Positions 44,051 through 51,873 of a stretch of DNA of 64,000 nucleotides are shown one piece after another. Both the position numbers and the translations under genes were made by a program. Under the pieces are notes generated by a model. It saw only the letters and a program-made list of their open reading frames with translations. It ran no database searches and had not been told where the DNA came from. The DNA is taken from contig JBIOHC010000001.1 of NCBI GenBank assembly GCA_044448685.1, positions 62,001 through 126,000 of the forward strand, given 5' to 3'. Position 1 is the first letter of the stretch, and each line of letters starts with the position of its first letter. Source of the stretch: Palsa-965 sp044448685 (lineage in GTDB: Bacteria > Bacteroidota > Bacteroidia > Palsa-965).

Positions 44051-45112
44051 ATGAGCAAGAAAATATTACTGATCGAGGATAATGCCTCTATGCGTGAAAA
44101 TATCAAGGAGCTGCTCGAGCTTAGCACTTATTTTGTATACACAGCGCCCAATGGTAAATTAGGAGTTGAAATTGCAAAGAAAGAAAAACCGGATCTTATC
44201 ATTTGTGATATTACCATGCCTGAACTGGATGGCTACGGGGTATTACATATATTGAGTAAAAGTGAAGATACAGCCGGTATCCCATTCATTTTCCTCACTG
44301 CCAAGGCCGAAAAGGCTGATTTCCGGAAAGGCATGACCCTGGGTGCGGATGACTACCTGACGAAACCATTTGATGATGTGGAGCTGCTGGATGTGGTAGA
44401 ACTAAGGCTCAAAAAAGCTGAATTGTTCAAACGAGATTTCGAAAAAACAGCTCAGGGAATGGATGAATTCATAGACAATGTGAAGGAAAGTCAGGTTGTT
44501 ACTTCATTTACGAACGACCGAACGCTGAAATCGCACCGTAAGAAGGAGACGGTATTTTCAGAAGGGAATTATCCGGTGGGCTTATACCTGGTAAATAAAG
44601 GGAAAGTGAAGACATTTAAAACCAATGAAGCAGGAAAAGAGCTGATTACCGGTATTCATTCACAGGGAGATTTTATCGGGTATGTGCCACTTCTGGAAGA
44701 TTCTTCCTATGGCGAATCAGCAGAAGCTCTTGAAGATGCTGAAATATATATTATACCCAAACAGGATTTTTTCAGCCTGTTGTATAATAACAAAGAAGTA
44801 TCCCGCAAATTTATCCAGCTCCTTTCCAATAATCTTTCAGAACGGGAAGACAGGCTTATCAAGCTCGCTTATAATTCCGTCCGTAAACGGGTTGCCGAAG
44901 CATTGGTGATGCTTCATGATCAGTACCAGAAAGAACAATCAGGCAAAACACCTATTCCTATATCCAGGGAAGATCTGGCGGGTATAGTAGGTACTGCAAC
45001 GGAATCTGTTATCCGAACTCTGGGCGATTTTAAGGAGGAAGCCCTCATTGAAATCAAGAAGGGGGATATTTCGATTCTCAACCTGGAGAAACTGAAGAGA
45101 CTGAAAAATTAG
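44051..45112 (+). CDS. Response regulator: REC fused to a Crp/Fnr-type transcription factor
   Basis: A 353-residue protein. The receiver (1-120) has LLIEDNASM, LIICDITMPELDG (phospho-Asp), FLTAKAE and TKPFD. A cyclic-nucleotide-binding-like sensor domain (about 150-270; VFSEGNYPVGLYLVNKGKVK) follows, then a Crp helix-turn-helix (about 295-345). The recognition helix reads GTATESVIRTLGDF: the Glu and Arg spacing is that of FNR/CRP, and the position of CRP Arg180 is a Thr, as in FNR-like proteins. It is the partner of the PAS kinase. It is a strong candidate reader for the TGAT/TGAC-N4 sites in this region, including those in front of its own operon. Confidence 0.94.
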   Translation: MSKKILLIEDNASMRENIKELLELSTYFVYTAPNGKLGVEIAKKEKPDLIICDITMPELDGYGVLHILSKSEDTAGIPFIFLTAKAEKADFRKGMTLGADDYLTKPFDDVELLDVVELRLKKAELFKRDFEKTAQGMDEFIDNVKESQVVTSFTNDRTLKSHRKKETVFSEGNYPVGLYLVNKGKVKTFKTNEAGKELITGIHSQGDFIGYVPLLEDSSYGESAEALEDAEIYIIPKQDFFSLLYNNKEVSRKFIQLLSNNLSEREDRLIKLAYNSVRKRVAEALVMLHDQYQKEQSGKTPIPISREDLAGIVGTATESVIRTLGDFKEEALIEIKKGDISILNLEKLKRLKN

Positions 45113-45120
45113 ACACACGA

Positions 45121-45148
45121 ACCACTTCTCGACTCCGCTCGAAGTGGT
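45121..45148. repeat. Hairpin-forming REP-like element
   Basis: ACCACTTC and GAAGTGGT (8-base arms) flank a 12-base loop TCGACTCCGCTC. It lies between two convergent genes. The loop sequence is of the kind found in short palindromic intergenic repeats of Bacteroidota. No T-run follows, so it is not an obvious intrinsic terminator, but it could stop transcription from both sides. Confidence 0.6.
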
Positions 45149-45184
45149 ATAACTATATGTGATCGGTATCGTGCATTAAAAATC

Positions 45185-45210
45185 TGTCATGCCGGGCGTA
45201 GTCGAGGAAT
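45185..45210. repeat. REP-like fragment
   Basis: The stretch TGTCATGCCGGGCGTAGTCG, continuing to 45210, resembles the common intergenic repeat with GTCAT and GTAGTCGA(A/G) arms. It is 37 bases from the hairpin at 45121-45148 and ends 2 bases before the HPPD stop at 45213. The match to the repeat is from memory of its general form. Confidence 0.4.
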
Positions 45211-45212
45211 GT

Positions 45213-46370
45213 TTAAAGAGTTCCTCTTCTCGCCTGTTCAGCTTCTATGGATTCGAATAAGGCCTGGAAATTTCCTTTGCCGAATGATTTGGCACCTTTG
45301 CGCTGAATGATTTCAAAAAACAGAGTTGGCCTGTCTTCTACCGGTTTGGTGAAGATCTGGAGCAGGTAACCTTCCTCATCATTATCGACCATAATTCCCC
45401 ATTTCTTCAGTTCATTCATATCTTCTTCAATAACTCCCACCCTGTTTTTAACCGTATCATAATAGGAACCCGGAACATACAGGAACTCTACACCCCGTTT
45501 TCTCATTTCCGAAACGGTGAATACGATATTGTCTGTAGCAACGGCAATGTGCTGACAGCCGGGGCCGTGATAAAAATCAAGATACTCCTCTATCTGTGAT
45601 TTCTTTTTCCCCTTTGCGGGTTCGTTGATAGGAAACTTAATACGTCCATTCCCATTGGTCATCACCTTACTCATTAGGGCCGTGTATTCTGTTGAAATAT
45701 CCTTATCGTCAAAAGTGACCAGGTTGGCGAACCCCATAACCTTTTCATAAAATTCTGACCATTTGTTCATGGCTCCTAATTCAACATTGCCAACCATATG
45801 ATCAATGTATTTCAAACCGGTTGAAGAGGGATGGTATTCTGTTTCCCATTTTTCAAACCCTGGCATAAAAAGCCCTTTATAGTTATTTCTCTGGATAAAC
45901 ATATGAATGGTTTCACCATAGGTATGAATACCTGATTGAATGATTTCTCCCTGTTCATCCTTCACCACAACAGGCTCCAGATAGGACTTTGCTCCCCGTT
46001 TCATGGTTTCCTCATAAGCAGAGCGTGCATCATCCACCCAGAGGGCAATTACTTTAACCCCGTCACCGTGTTTGCGGATATGGTGCGATATTTCACTTTC
46101 GGGATTAAAGGGTGAGGTAAGGACCAGCCTTATTTTGTCCTGAACCAATACATAAGAGCACCGGTCTCTCACTCCCGTTTCCAGACCGGAATAGGCCAGT
46201 TCCTGAAATCCCAGGGCTGTTTTGTAGTAATGTGCCGCCTGTTTGGCATTACCCACATATAGTTCAACATAATCTGTTCCGTTGATAGGCAGGAAATCCT
46301 TGGCGTCTTTAAATATTTTTTCACCTCCGTAGTTGAAGTTTTTAACCGCAGTAAGATCTTTTGCTTGCAT
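45213..46370 (-). CDS. hppD: 4-hydroxyphenylpyruvate dioxygenase
   Basis: A 385-residue Fe(II) enzyme made of two VOC halves. Metal ligands are visible: His in YIDHMVGNV, His in CQHIAVATDN and Glu in FFEIIQRKG. The C-terminal helix block GKGNFQALFESIEAEQ is diagnostic. It converts 4-hydroxyphenylpyruvate to homogentisate in tyrosine breakdown. The start is ATG 46370 (MQAKDLTAVKNF), 1 base after the stop of the small membrane protein. The ATG at 46418 would overlap that gene and adds a non-conserved tail. Confidence 0.96.
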   Translation of the reverse strand: MQAKDLTAVKNFNYGGEKIFKDAKDFLPINGTDYVELYVGNAKQAAHYYKTALGFQELAYSGLETGVRDRCSYVLVQDKIRLVLTSPFNPESEISHHIRKHGDGVKVIALWVDDARSAYEETMKRGAKSYLEPVVVKDEQGEIIQSGIHTYGETIHMFIQRNNYKGLFMPGFEKWETEYHPSSTGLKYIDHMVGNVELGAMNKWSEFYEKVMGFANLVTFDDKDISTEYTALMSKVMTNGNGRIKFPINEPAKGKKKSQIEEYLDFYHGPGCQHIAVATDNIVFTVSEMRKRGVEFLYVPGSYYDTVKNRVGVIEEDMNELKKWGIMVDNDEEGYLLQIFTKPVEDRPTLFFEIIQRKGAKSFGKGNFQALFESIEAEQARRGTL

Positions 46371-46371
46371 A

Positions 46372-46488
46372 TTATGATTTTGTAAATTGTTCGAAACAGG
46401 TGAATAGAATGGCGGCAAGTGCCAGGATGTACAGGGCGTTATTAAACAGCCATACTCCTATGGGTTTTTTTTTAGCTGATTTTTTCAT
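46372..46488 (-). CDS. Tiny membrane protein (38 aa) between hmgA and hppD
   Basis: An ATG at 46488-46486 opens a 38-codon frame that ends with TAA at 46374-46372. It reads MKKSAKKKPIGVWLF, then a TM of about 18 residues (NNALYILALAAILFTC) and a short tail FEQFTKS. Basic N-terminus and single TM predict N-in insertion in the inner membrane. The frame overlaps the hmgA end by 17 bases and is followed by 1 base before the hppD ATG. Such tight packing argues for real, coupled translation. It is too short for most gene callers. I know no function. Confidence 0.7.
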   Translation of the reverse strand: MKKSAKKKPIGVWLFNNALYILALAAILFTCFEQFTKS

Positions 46489-47653
46489 AAACAGGTTGTT
46501 GAATCCATGATTTGTAATAATCTGCAACTTCATATTTCAATGCTTCTTTTGTAATCTTCAACGGGTTAAAAGGATCAATCATAACAGCAAGTTCTTTGGT
46601 TTCTTTCTTGCCTATGCTTCTTTCGATTGCTCCGGGGTGTGGTCCGTGCGGAACCCCTGCAGGGTGCAGGGTGAATTGCCCTGCGCTGATATTATTCCTG
46701 CTCATAAAATCGCCGTCTACATAATACAGGATTTCATCGGCGTCAACATTGCTGTGATGGTAAGGAGCAGGAATGGCATCGGGGTGATAGTCGTACAGAC
46801 GGGGAACAAATGAACAGACCACGAAATTCCTTCCTTCAAACTGCTGATGAATGGGAGGAGGCATATGGATACGCCCGGTAATAGGTTCAAAATTGAAAAT
46901 GGAGAATCCATAGGGGTAGTTATATCCATCCCAGCCAACAAGATCAAAAGGATGAGTGGCATAGGTATAAGGATAAATCAATCCGCGTTTCTTTATAAGG
47001 ATTTTGAAATCTCCCTGTTTATCATGAGTCTCGAAGGAATGGGGAAGCTTGAAATCCCGTTCACAAAAAGGGCTGTGTTCCAGTAATTGACCGTATTCGT
47101 TCCGGTAACGTTTGGGTGTACGGATAGGTCCATGGGATTCGACATACAGTATTTTGTTTTCTTTTGTATCAAAATCGAGCTGGTAAACAGTGCCCCTGGG
47201 AATAATCAGGTAATCTCCGTATTCAAAGTCGATTGTGCCGTACATCGTTTTACAGTGCCCGCTTCCCTTGTGGATGAACAGCATTTCATCCGAATCGGCA
47301 TTCTTAAAAAAGTAGTCTTTCATTGATTCGGAGGGTGCTGCCATTCCGATGAGCATATCATCATTGAAAAAAAATGTTTTGCGGCTTTGCAGGTAATCGG
47401 GTTCCGGTTTCACATCCATAGCCATAAAGCTAAGGGCGCGAAGATTTTCTTCCAGCCCGGCTTCCGGTCGCACAGACCAGGACTCTCCCACTGATTTTAC
47501 CATAGTAGGAGGGTTTAAATGGTAAACCAGAGAAGAGGTGCTTGAGAATCCTTCTGTCCCGAACAGCTCTTCATGATACAGGGTATTATCCTTTTTCCTG
47601 AATACGGTATGACGTTTGGAAGGTACTTTTCCTGCTTTCTGATAGATGGGCAT
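46472..47653 (-). CDS. hmgA: Homogentisate 1,2-dioxygenase
   Basis: A 393-residue cupin-type Fe(II) dioxygenase that opens homogentisate to maleylacetoacetate. Conserved blocks are HKGSGHCKTMYGTIDFEYGDYLIIPRGT (N-terminal cupin), PAPYHHSNVDADEILYYVDGDF and HPAGVPHGPHPGAIERS, which supply His/Glu ligands. It is shorter than the about 440-residue eukaryotic form, as usual for Bacteroidota. It is the first gene of the operon hmgA - small ORF - hppD. Its promoter has a near-consensus CRP-type site. Confidence 0.95.
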   Translation of the reverse strand: MPIYQKAGKVPSKRHTVFRKKDNTLYHEELFGTEGFSSTSSLVYHLNPPTMVKSVGESWSVRPEAGLEENLRALSFMAMDVKPEPDYLQSRKTFFFNDDMLIGMAAPSESMKDYFFKNADSDEMLFIHKGSGHCKTMYGTIDFEYGDYLIIPRGTVYQLDFDTKENKILYVESHGPIRTPKRYRNEYGQLLEHSPFCERDFKLPHSFETHDKQGDFKILIKKRGLIYPYTYATHPFDLVGWDGYNYPYGFSIFNFEPITGRIHMPPPIHQQFEGRNFVVCSFVPRLYDYHPDAIPAPYHHSNVDADEILYYVDGDFMSRNNISAGQFTLHPAGVPHGPHPGAIERSIGKKETKELAVMIDPFNPLKITKEALKYEVADYYKSWIQQPVYEKIS

Positions 47654-47678
47654 AGCTTATTATCTTTTAAAATTCATA

Positions 47679-47723
47679 CAAGTGTAACAATGCTTACCTG
47701 AAATAAATGTGATATAACTCACG
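47679..47723 (-). promoter_or_regulatory. CRP-type promoter of the homogentisate operon
   Basis: TGTGATATAACTCACG (47708-47723) matches TGTGA-N6-TCACA at nine of ten fixed positions. Leftward, TACACTTG (47686-47679, one mismatch to TANNTTTG) ends 36.5 bases from its centre, a class II geometry. The ATG at 47653 is 26 bases on. Because the site differs from the TGAC-N4-GTCA type, a CRP-like reader is more likely. Confidence 0.6.
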
Positions 47724-47729
47724 GATCAT

Positions 47730-48440
47730 TCAGCAATCTGTCAGGTTGGCTGTCTTAACCAGTTCTGCAGGATCCCGGATCTGTATTTTCTTACCTTTAA
47801 GAGCAATGACTTTTTCGGCATTCAATTTTACCAATACCCGGATTGCTGTTTCCCTGGTAGTACCCGACATGCTTGCAATTTCTTCCCTGCTTATCATGAT
47901 ATTAAGGGTGATGCCATCGCTTGCAAATCCATAACATTCTTTCAGGAGCAAGATCGTCTGGGCTACCCTTTCCCGGGCGGGCCTTTGGGCAATTTGGGTA
48001 AGCTTATTTTCCGTGTTCCTCAGCTCCTTTGAGAGAAGGTTAATAAGCTGAAGACCAAGTCTTGAATTTTTTTCGACAAGGAATAAAAAAGCATCTTTCG
48101 GAATAAAGCAGATGGTGGAATCTTCCATTGCAATGGCTGAGCAGGAGTAAGCATCTCCACTGAGGAGTGCCCTGTAACCGAGTACATCGGCATTCCGGGC
48201 CAGGTGAACAATTTGCTCCTTGCCATCCACGCCGGTCTGGGTAATTTTTATTTTACCATCATTCACGCAAAAGAGGCCGCGGGGGTAAGAACCTTCACAA
48301 AAAATGGTCTGGCCTTTTGTATACGATGAATGATGTTTTGACTTATCCATAAAATGGATTTCGCCTGTATTCAATTCACAGAAGATCGATTTTGGTCGAA
48401 TTGTGCAATTCGCACAATCGGGATTATTTTCTTTATGCAT
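47730..48440 (-). CDS. Crp/Fnr-family transcription regulator with N-terminal Cys cluster
   Basis: A 236-residue regulator. The N-terminus has CANC and IFCEL (C-x2-C-x8-C), a candidate partial Fe-S or thiol sensor as in FNR-like proteins. A cNMP-like domain (about 30-145; TIFCEGSYPRGLFCVNDGKIKI) and a Crp HTH (about 165-225) follow. The recognition helix reads GTTRETAIRVL: R-E-T-x-x-R is the CRP (R180/E181/R185) arrangement. I use ATG 48440; the longer frame begins at a TTG at 48470 and adds one more Cys (KCPEG). It is divergent from the U32 gene across a perfect TGAC-N4-GTCA site. It is a good candidate reader for sites in this region. Confidence 0.93.
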   Translation of the reverse strand: MHKENNPDCANCTIRPKSIFCELNTGEIHFMDKSKHHSSYTKGQTIFCEGSYPRGLFCVNDGKIKITQTGVDGKEQIVHLARNADVLGYRALLSGDAYSCSAIAMEDSTICFIPKDAFLFLVEKNSRLGLQLINLLSKELRNTENKLTQIAQRPARERVAQTILLLKECYGFASDGITLNIMISREEIASMSGTTRETAIRVLVKLNAEKVIALKGKKIQIRDPAELVKTANLTDC

Positions 48441-48520
48441 GGAGCCTTCGGGACATTTCCGGGTAACCAAATTTCAGCTTTTAAGGCTAAAGCGTTGAGG
48501 ATTACGGTCATCTTAAAGTA

Positions 48521-48563
48521 TGACGTTTGTCATGTTACATCTAGCGCCAGAATCCTAATCTTG
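48521..48563 (+). promoter_or_regulatory. Class II Crp/Fnr-type promoter of the U32-ferredoxin operon
   Basis: TGACGTTTGTCA (48521-48532) is a TGAC-N4-GTCA inverted repeat. TAATCTTG (48556-48563, one mismatch) ends 36.5 bases from its centre. The start codon ATG 48599 lies about 31 bases after the predicted transcript start, supporting that start over ATG 48572. The leftward regulator gene has only a weak -7-like GAAATTTG near 48473-48480. Confidence 0.7.
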
Positions 48564-48598
48564 CCTTTCATTTGGATTATCCAACAAGAAATACAGGC

Positions 48599-49846
48599 AT
48601 GAAACAGATAAAGGAGGGTGTTGAACTCATGGCTCCGGCAGGGTCTTTTGAATCACTCATGGCCAGTATTCAGGCAGGAGCTGATTCCGTTTATTTCGGA
48701 ATCGAACAGCTCAATATGAGAGCCCGTTCAAGCAATAATTTCACCCTCGAAGATCTGGAGGAAATATGTAAAATATGCAAGGCGAGGGGCATAAAGACTT
48801 ATCTGACTCTGAATACCATTGTGTATGATCACGACCTGAAGCTGATGAAGGGAATTATTGATGCCGCATTGGCGAATGGGGTCAATGCGATCATAGCATC
48901 CGATCATGCGGTCTTTAATTATGCGCGTAAGATCGGGATGCCGGTTCATGTTTCCACCCAGGCCAATGTAAGCAATATCGATACGGTTGAATTTTATGCT
49001 TCCCATGCCGATGTCATTGTTCTGTCGCGTGAGCTAAGTCTAATGCAGGTTGAAGCGATTGTAAGAGAGATCAGAAGAAAGGCGATTACAGGACCTTCGG
49101 ACGAGCTTGTAAAGATTGAAATATTTGCCCATGGCGCTCTGTGCATGGCTGTTTCGGGAAAATGTTATCTGAGTCTGCATACAGATTTTGCATCAGCCAA
49201 CCGCGGTGCCTGTATTCAGAATTGCCGTCAGAGTTATATTGTGACGGATAAGGAAAAAGGCACAGAGCTGGAAATTGACAACGAATACATCATGTCGGCC
49301 AAAGACTTATGCACAATTGATTTTCTGGATCAGGTCTTGTCCGCAGGTGTTTCAGTACTTAAAATAGAAGGACGGGGAAGGAGTCCGGAATATGTGGCTA
49401 CGGTAACATCCTGTTACAGGGAAGCAATTGATGCCATTAAAAGCAACACATTTACTCCGGAAAAAGCAGCAGCCTGGAAAGAAAGGTTAAGCACCGTTTT
49501 CAACCGGGGATTCTGGGATGGATATTATCTGGGGCGGACCATGGGTGAATGGAGCAATGTTTATGGCTCCAGGGCAACGAAACAAAAAATTTATGTGGGT
49601 AAAGGAATGAAATACTTTGAAGAGGTTAAAGTAGGGGAGTTCAGGCTGGAAGCTCAAAGTCTAGCCCTATACGATGAAATACTGATTACCGGCCCGACGA
49701 CTGGTGTTATTCAGACAACAATAAAGGAGCTGCGTGTGGATGGGAAGCCTGCCGAAAGGGTAAATAAAGGAGAGTTATTCTCTATTCCCCTGGATCAGAA
49801 AATCCGTCCGTCGGATAAACTGTATAAGTTGACGGATATTTCATGA
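48599..49846 (+). CDS. U32-family (peptidase U32-like) Fe-S protein
   Basis: A 415-residue protein of the U32 family: GVELMAPAGSFESLMASIQAGADSVYFGIEQLNMRA at the start, HVSTQANVSNIDTVEFY, and IEIFAHGALCMAVSGKC ... GACIQNCR, which gives the four conserved Cys ligands of a [4Fe-4S] cluster. Relatives (TrhP, RlhA, UbiU/UbiV) carry out O2-independent hydroxylation of RNA bases or quinones, not proteolysis. TrhP-like tRNA hydroxylation is the best guess; UbiU/V is unlikely in a menaquinone-using lineage. It overlaps the ferredoxin gene by 4 bases, a likely electron donor. Confidence 0.9.
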   Translation: MKQIKEGVELMAPAGSFESLMASIQAGADSVYFGIEQLNMRARSSNNFTLEDLEEICKICKARGIKTYLTLNTIVYDHDLKLMKGIIDAALANGVNAIIASDHAVFNYARKIGMPVHVSTQANVSNIDTVEFYASHADVIVLSRELSLMQVEAIVREIRRKAITGPSDELVKIEIFAHGALCMAVSGKCYLSLHTDFASANRGACIQNCRQSYIVTDKEKGTELEIDNEYIMSAKDLCTIDFLDQVLSAGVSVLKIEGRGRSPEYVATVTSCYREAIDAIKSNTFTPEKAAAWKERLSTVFNRGFWDGYYLGRTMGEWSNVYGSRATKQKIYVGKGMKYFEEVKVGEFRLEAQSLALYDEILITGPTTGVIQTTIKELRVDGKPAERVNKGELFSIPLDQKIRPSDKLYKLTDIS

Positions 49847-50076
49847 TCCGCATTTCACAGCAGCGGCAGAAATGCATTGGCTGTAATGCATGTATAGAGG
49901 CTGCCAGATACCGTTGGAGGATCTCCCGGAAAGATGGCAGGAGTACGCTTGTGGGAGGAAAGGAAAAAAGAGGGATATTTCATTTTATTACCGGAAATGA
50001 TGAACTGGAGGATAATATACAGGCTGCGAGGCATTGCCCGGTAAATATTATTAAAGTAGAAAGAATAAAAGGTTAG
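49843..50076 (+). CDS. Small [4Fe-4S] ferredoxin
   Basis: A 77-residue protein with CIGCNACIEAA (C-x2-C-x2-C) and a distal HCPVNI, four Cys in all, enough for one cluster of the Thermotoga-ferredoxin type. The middle is basic (RYRWRISRKDGRS). Overlap with the U32 gene stop suggests a functional pair. It ends 4 bases into the convergent ctaA frame. Confidence 0.92.
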   Translation: MIRISQQRQKCIGCNACIEAARYRWRISRKDGRSTLVGGKEKRGIFHFITGNDELEDNIQAARHCPVNIIKVERIKG

Positions 50077-51119
50077 CCTGCAGCACCGCTGCCCAGCCGG
50101 TGCTGGAGATAGAGCAAAGAAGTAAACAATGCAAAGGCGCCTGCCTGGTGTATCACTGCCAGTGGAACAGGGACAAAGAAAAGTAAGGTGCAGACGCCCA
50201 GCACAAATTGCATTCCCAATGCAACACAAAAAAATGATACGGCCTTGTGCTGAATCCGTGAAAGCCCGGCATTCCGGATTTTAAGCAAGACCCATAGCGA
50301 CAGGGCAATTAAAACCCAGGCTATGCAACGGTGTATAAACTGAACACAAACCATATTCTCAAAGAGGTTTTTCCATACCGGGGTCAGAGCCGAAAGTCCG
50401 GGCGCTATCCAGTGATCACCCATTTTTGGGAAGGTATTGTAGGTAAGCCCAGCATGCAGGCCGGCCACCAGGGCTCCGTAAATGATCTGAAGCAACAGGA
50501 GGAGGAGCAGGAAAGCAGTTAAACGGCGCAGACCAGAGTGGGTGTCAGACTTGTTGGGAAACAAGATGTTCAGTGCTATCCAGAATGTAAATCCGAAGGT
50601 GATGAAGGCAGTGAAAAGGTGCAAGGCCAGCCGGTAATGACTTACATGCGGGTTATTCACCAGTCCGCTTCTGACCATAAACCACCCGAGAAAGCCCTGA
50701 AGGGCTCCAAGCCCGAACAGTAGGATTAACTGTATAAACAGGGGTTTGCTAATCTTTTTACGAAACAGAAAAAACAGAAAAGGAATAAGAAACACGATGC
50801 CGGTAATACGTCCTGTAAGCCTGTGTACATACTCCCAGAGAAAGATGGATTTGAATTCAGAAAGGGACATTCCGAAATTTACTTTCTGAAACTGTGGACT
50901 GAGCTGATATTTCTCAAAGGCAAGCTGCCAGTCATGAACATTCATAGGAGGTATGGCGCCCATAATAACATTCCATTCTGTGATGGAAAGCCCGGAGCCT
51001 GTGAGGCGGGTAATGCCCCCAATAACCACCATCAGAAATACCAGGACACAACCTGACAGAAGCCAGACAACGATAGCTTTTTTAGGAAATGTTGAGTCAG
51101 GACCGGCGAAAAATACCAT
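50073..51119 (-). CDS. ctaA: Heme A synthase (COX15/CtaA)
   Basis: A 348-residue, 8-TM inner-membrane enzyme that oxidises the heme O methyl to formyl. Key features are GGITRLTGSGLSITEWN, WEYVHRLTGRITG and HRCIAWVLIAL, with the paired heme-ligating His residues. The short ECL1 lacks the Cys pair of Gram-positive CtaA, as in COX15 type 2. It follows the ric gene by 2 bases in the same operon, although heme A serves aa3-type oxidases and the reaction needs O2. Confidence 0.94.
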   Translation of the reverse strand: MVFFAGPDSTFPKKAIVVWLLSGCVLVFLMVVIGGITRLTGSGLSITEWNVIMGAIPPMNVHDWQLAFEKYQLSPQFQKVNFGMSLSEFKSIFLWEYVHRLTGRITGIVFLIPFLFFLFRKKISKPLFIQLILLFGLGALQGFLGWFMVRSGLVNNPHVSHYRLALHLFTAFITFGFTFWIALNILFPNKSDTHSGLRRLTAFLLLLLLLQIIYGALVAGLHAGLTYNTFPKMGDHWIAPGLSALTPVWKNLFENMVCVQFIHRCIAWVLIALSLWVLLKIRNAGLSRIQHKAVSFFCVALGMQFVLGVCTLLFFVPVPLAVIHQAGAFALFTSLLYLQHRLGSGAAG

Positions 51120-51121
51120 GA

Positions 51122-51850
51122 TCAGGAAAGCGTGGAATCGAGCTCTTCTTTAAGAGCCCGGCATTTCGGAAAGAGGATATTGTTCTCCAGATGCAGGTGC
51201 ATATGCAGCTCCTGTTCAAAAGCAAGCAGACTTTCAATTAAGGCTATATAGTTGACGCTGGCCCCCGGGGGAATATTAAATCCATCCATGCATTTTTTCA
51301 AATCCCAGAAAATGTTCATGGCATTGCAATGATCCGTTTCAAGGGAATGCAGGGCGGCACTTACATTGGGAGCTTTATTATCAGAAGCTTTAACCTTTCC
51401 TGAACGCATCATTAGCATCAGGTCAATAGTCGGAAAAAGAACCTGATCTTCTCTATGACAGTGGCGTATAAAAACATGCATGAGGTCAGAAAAAATTTCT
51501 TCTACATTCTCCATAAAATAAACAAAGCTCTGATCTTTTGTCTCCTCTTTTAGCACCACCTGTATCTGGTTAAGGATATGGGTGAGGACTTCTTTTTCCC
51601 GGGAATGGAATTTGTTATTGATGAATTCAATAAGATTCTCAATTTCCATTTCTGAAACATCAATATGTATTCCCGGTTCATGATCCAGCTTGCTGAGCTC
51701 GTGACGGATCTGAGAAACATCCAGCTTCTTTCCTTTACAGGCTTCCTGTAGTGTATGGTGCCCGTTCAAATAATAATCCAGCCCGTATTTTTCGAATACA
51801 GGGATAACGGCAGGCTGATGAATGGCGAGACGGGCTAAGTTATAGGTCAT
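51122..51850 (-). CDS. Iron-sulfur cluster repair / NO-responsive di-iron protein (Ric/YtfE-like)
   Basis: A 242-residue protein. An ScdA_N (DUF542)-like domain (about 1-50; FEKYGLDYYLNGHHTLQEACK) is followed by a hemerythrin domain with H-x-R/E patterns: HVFIRHCHREDQVLFP, LETDHCNAMN and HMHLHLENNILFPKC. It stores or delivers iron to damaged clusters after NO or oxidative stress. The usual CC of DUF542 (D-x-C-C-x-G) is replaced by YYLNG. I chose ATG 51850: homology starts there and a TGAC-N4-GTCA site at 51905-51916 lies 60 bases upstream. ATG 51886 and 51898 are alternatives. It is followed by ctaA. Confidence 0.85.
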   Translation of the reverse strand: MTYNLARLAIHQPAVIPVFEKYGLDYYLNGHHTLQEACKGKKLDVSQIRHELSKLDHEPGIHIDVSEMEIENLIEFINNKFHSREKEVLTHILNQIQVVLKEETKDQSFVYFMENVEEIFSDLMHVFIRHCHREDQVLFPTIDLMLMMRSGKVKASDNKAPNVSAALHSLETDHCNAMNIFWDLKKCMDGFNIPPGASVNYIALIESLLAFEQELHMHLHLENNILFPKCRALKEELDSTLS

Positions 51851-51873
51851 AACCGGGGCATTGATCGGGCAAG

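Noticed and set aside
46371..46418. Longer hppD start at ATG 46418
   Set aside because: It would overlap most of the tiny membrane-protein frame and add a non-conserved N-terminus; ATG 46370 starts family homology.
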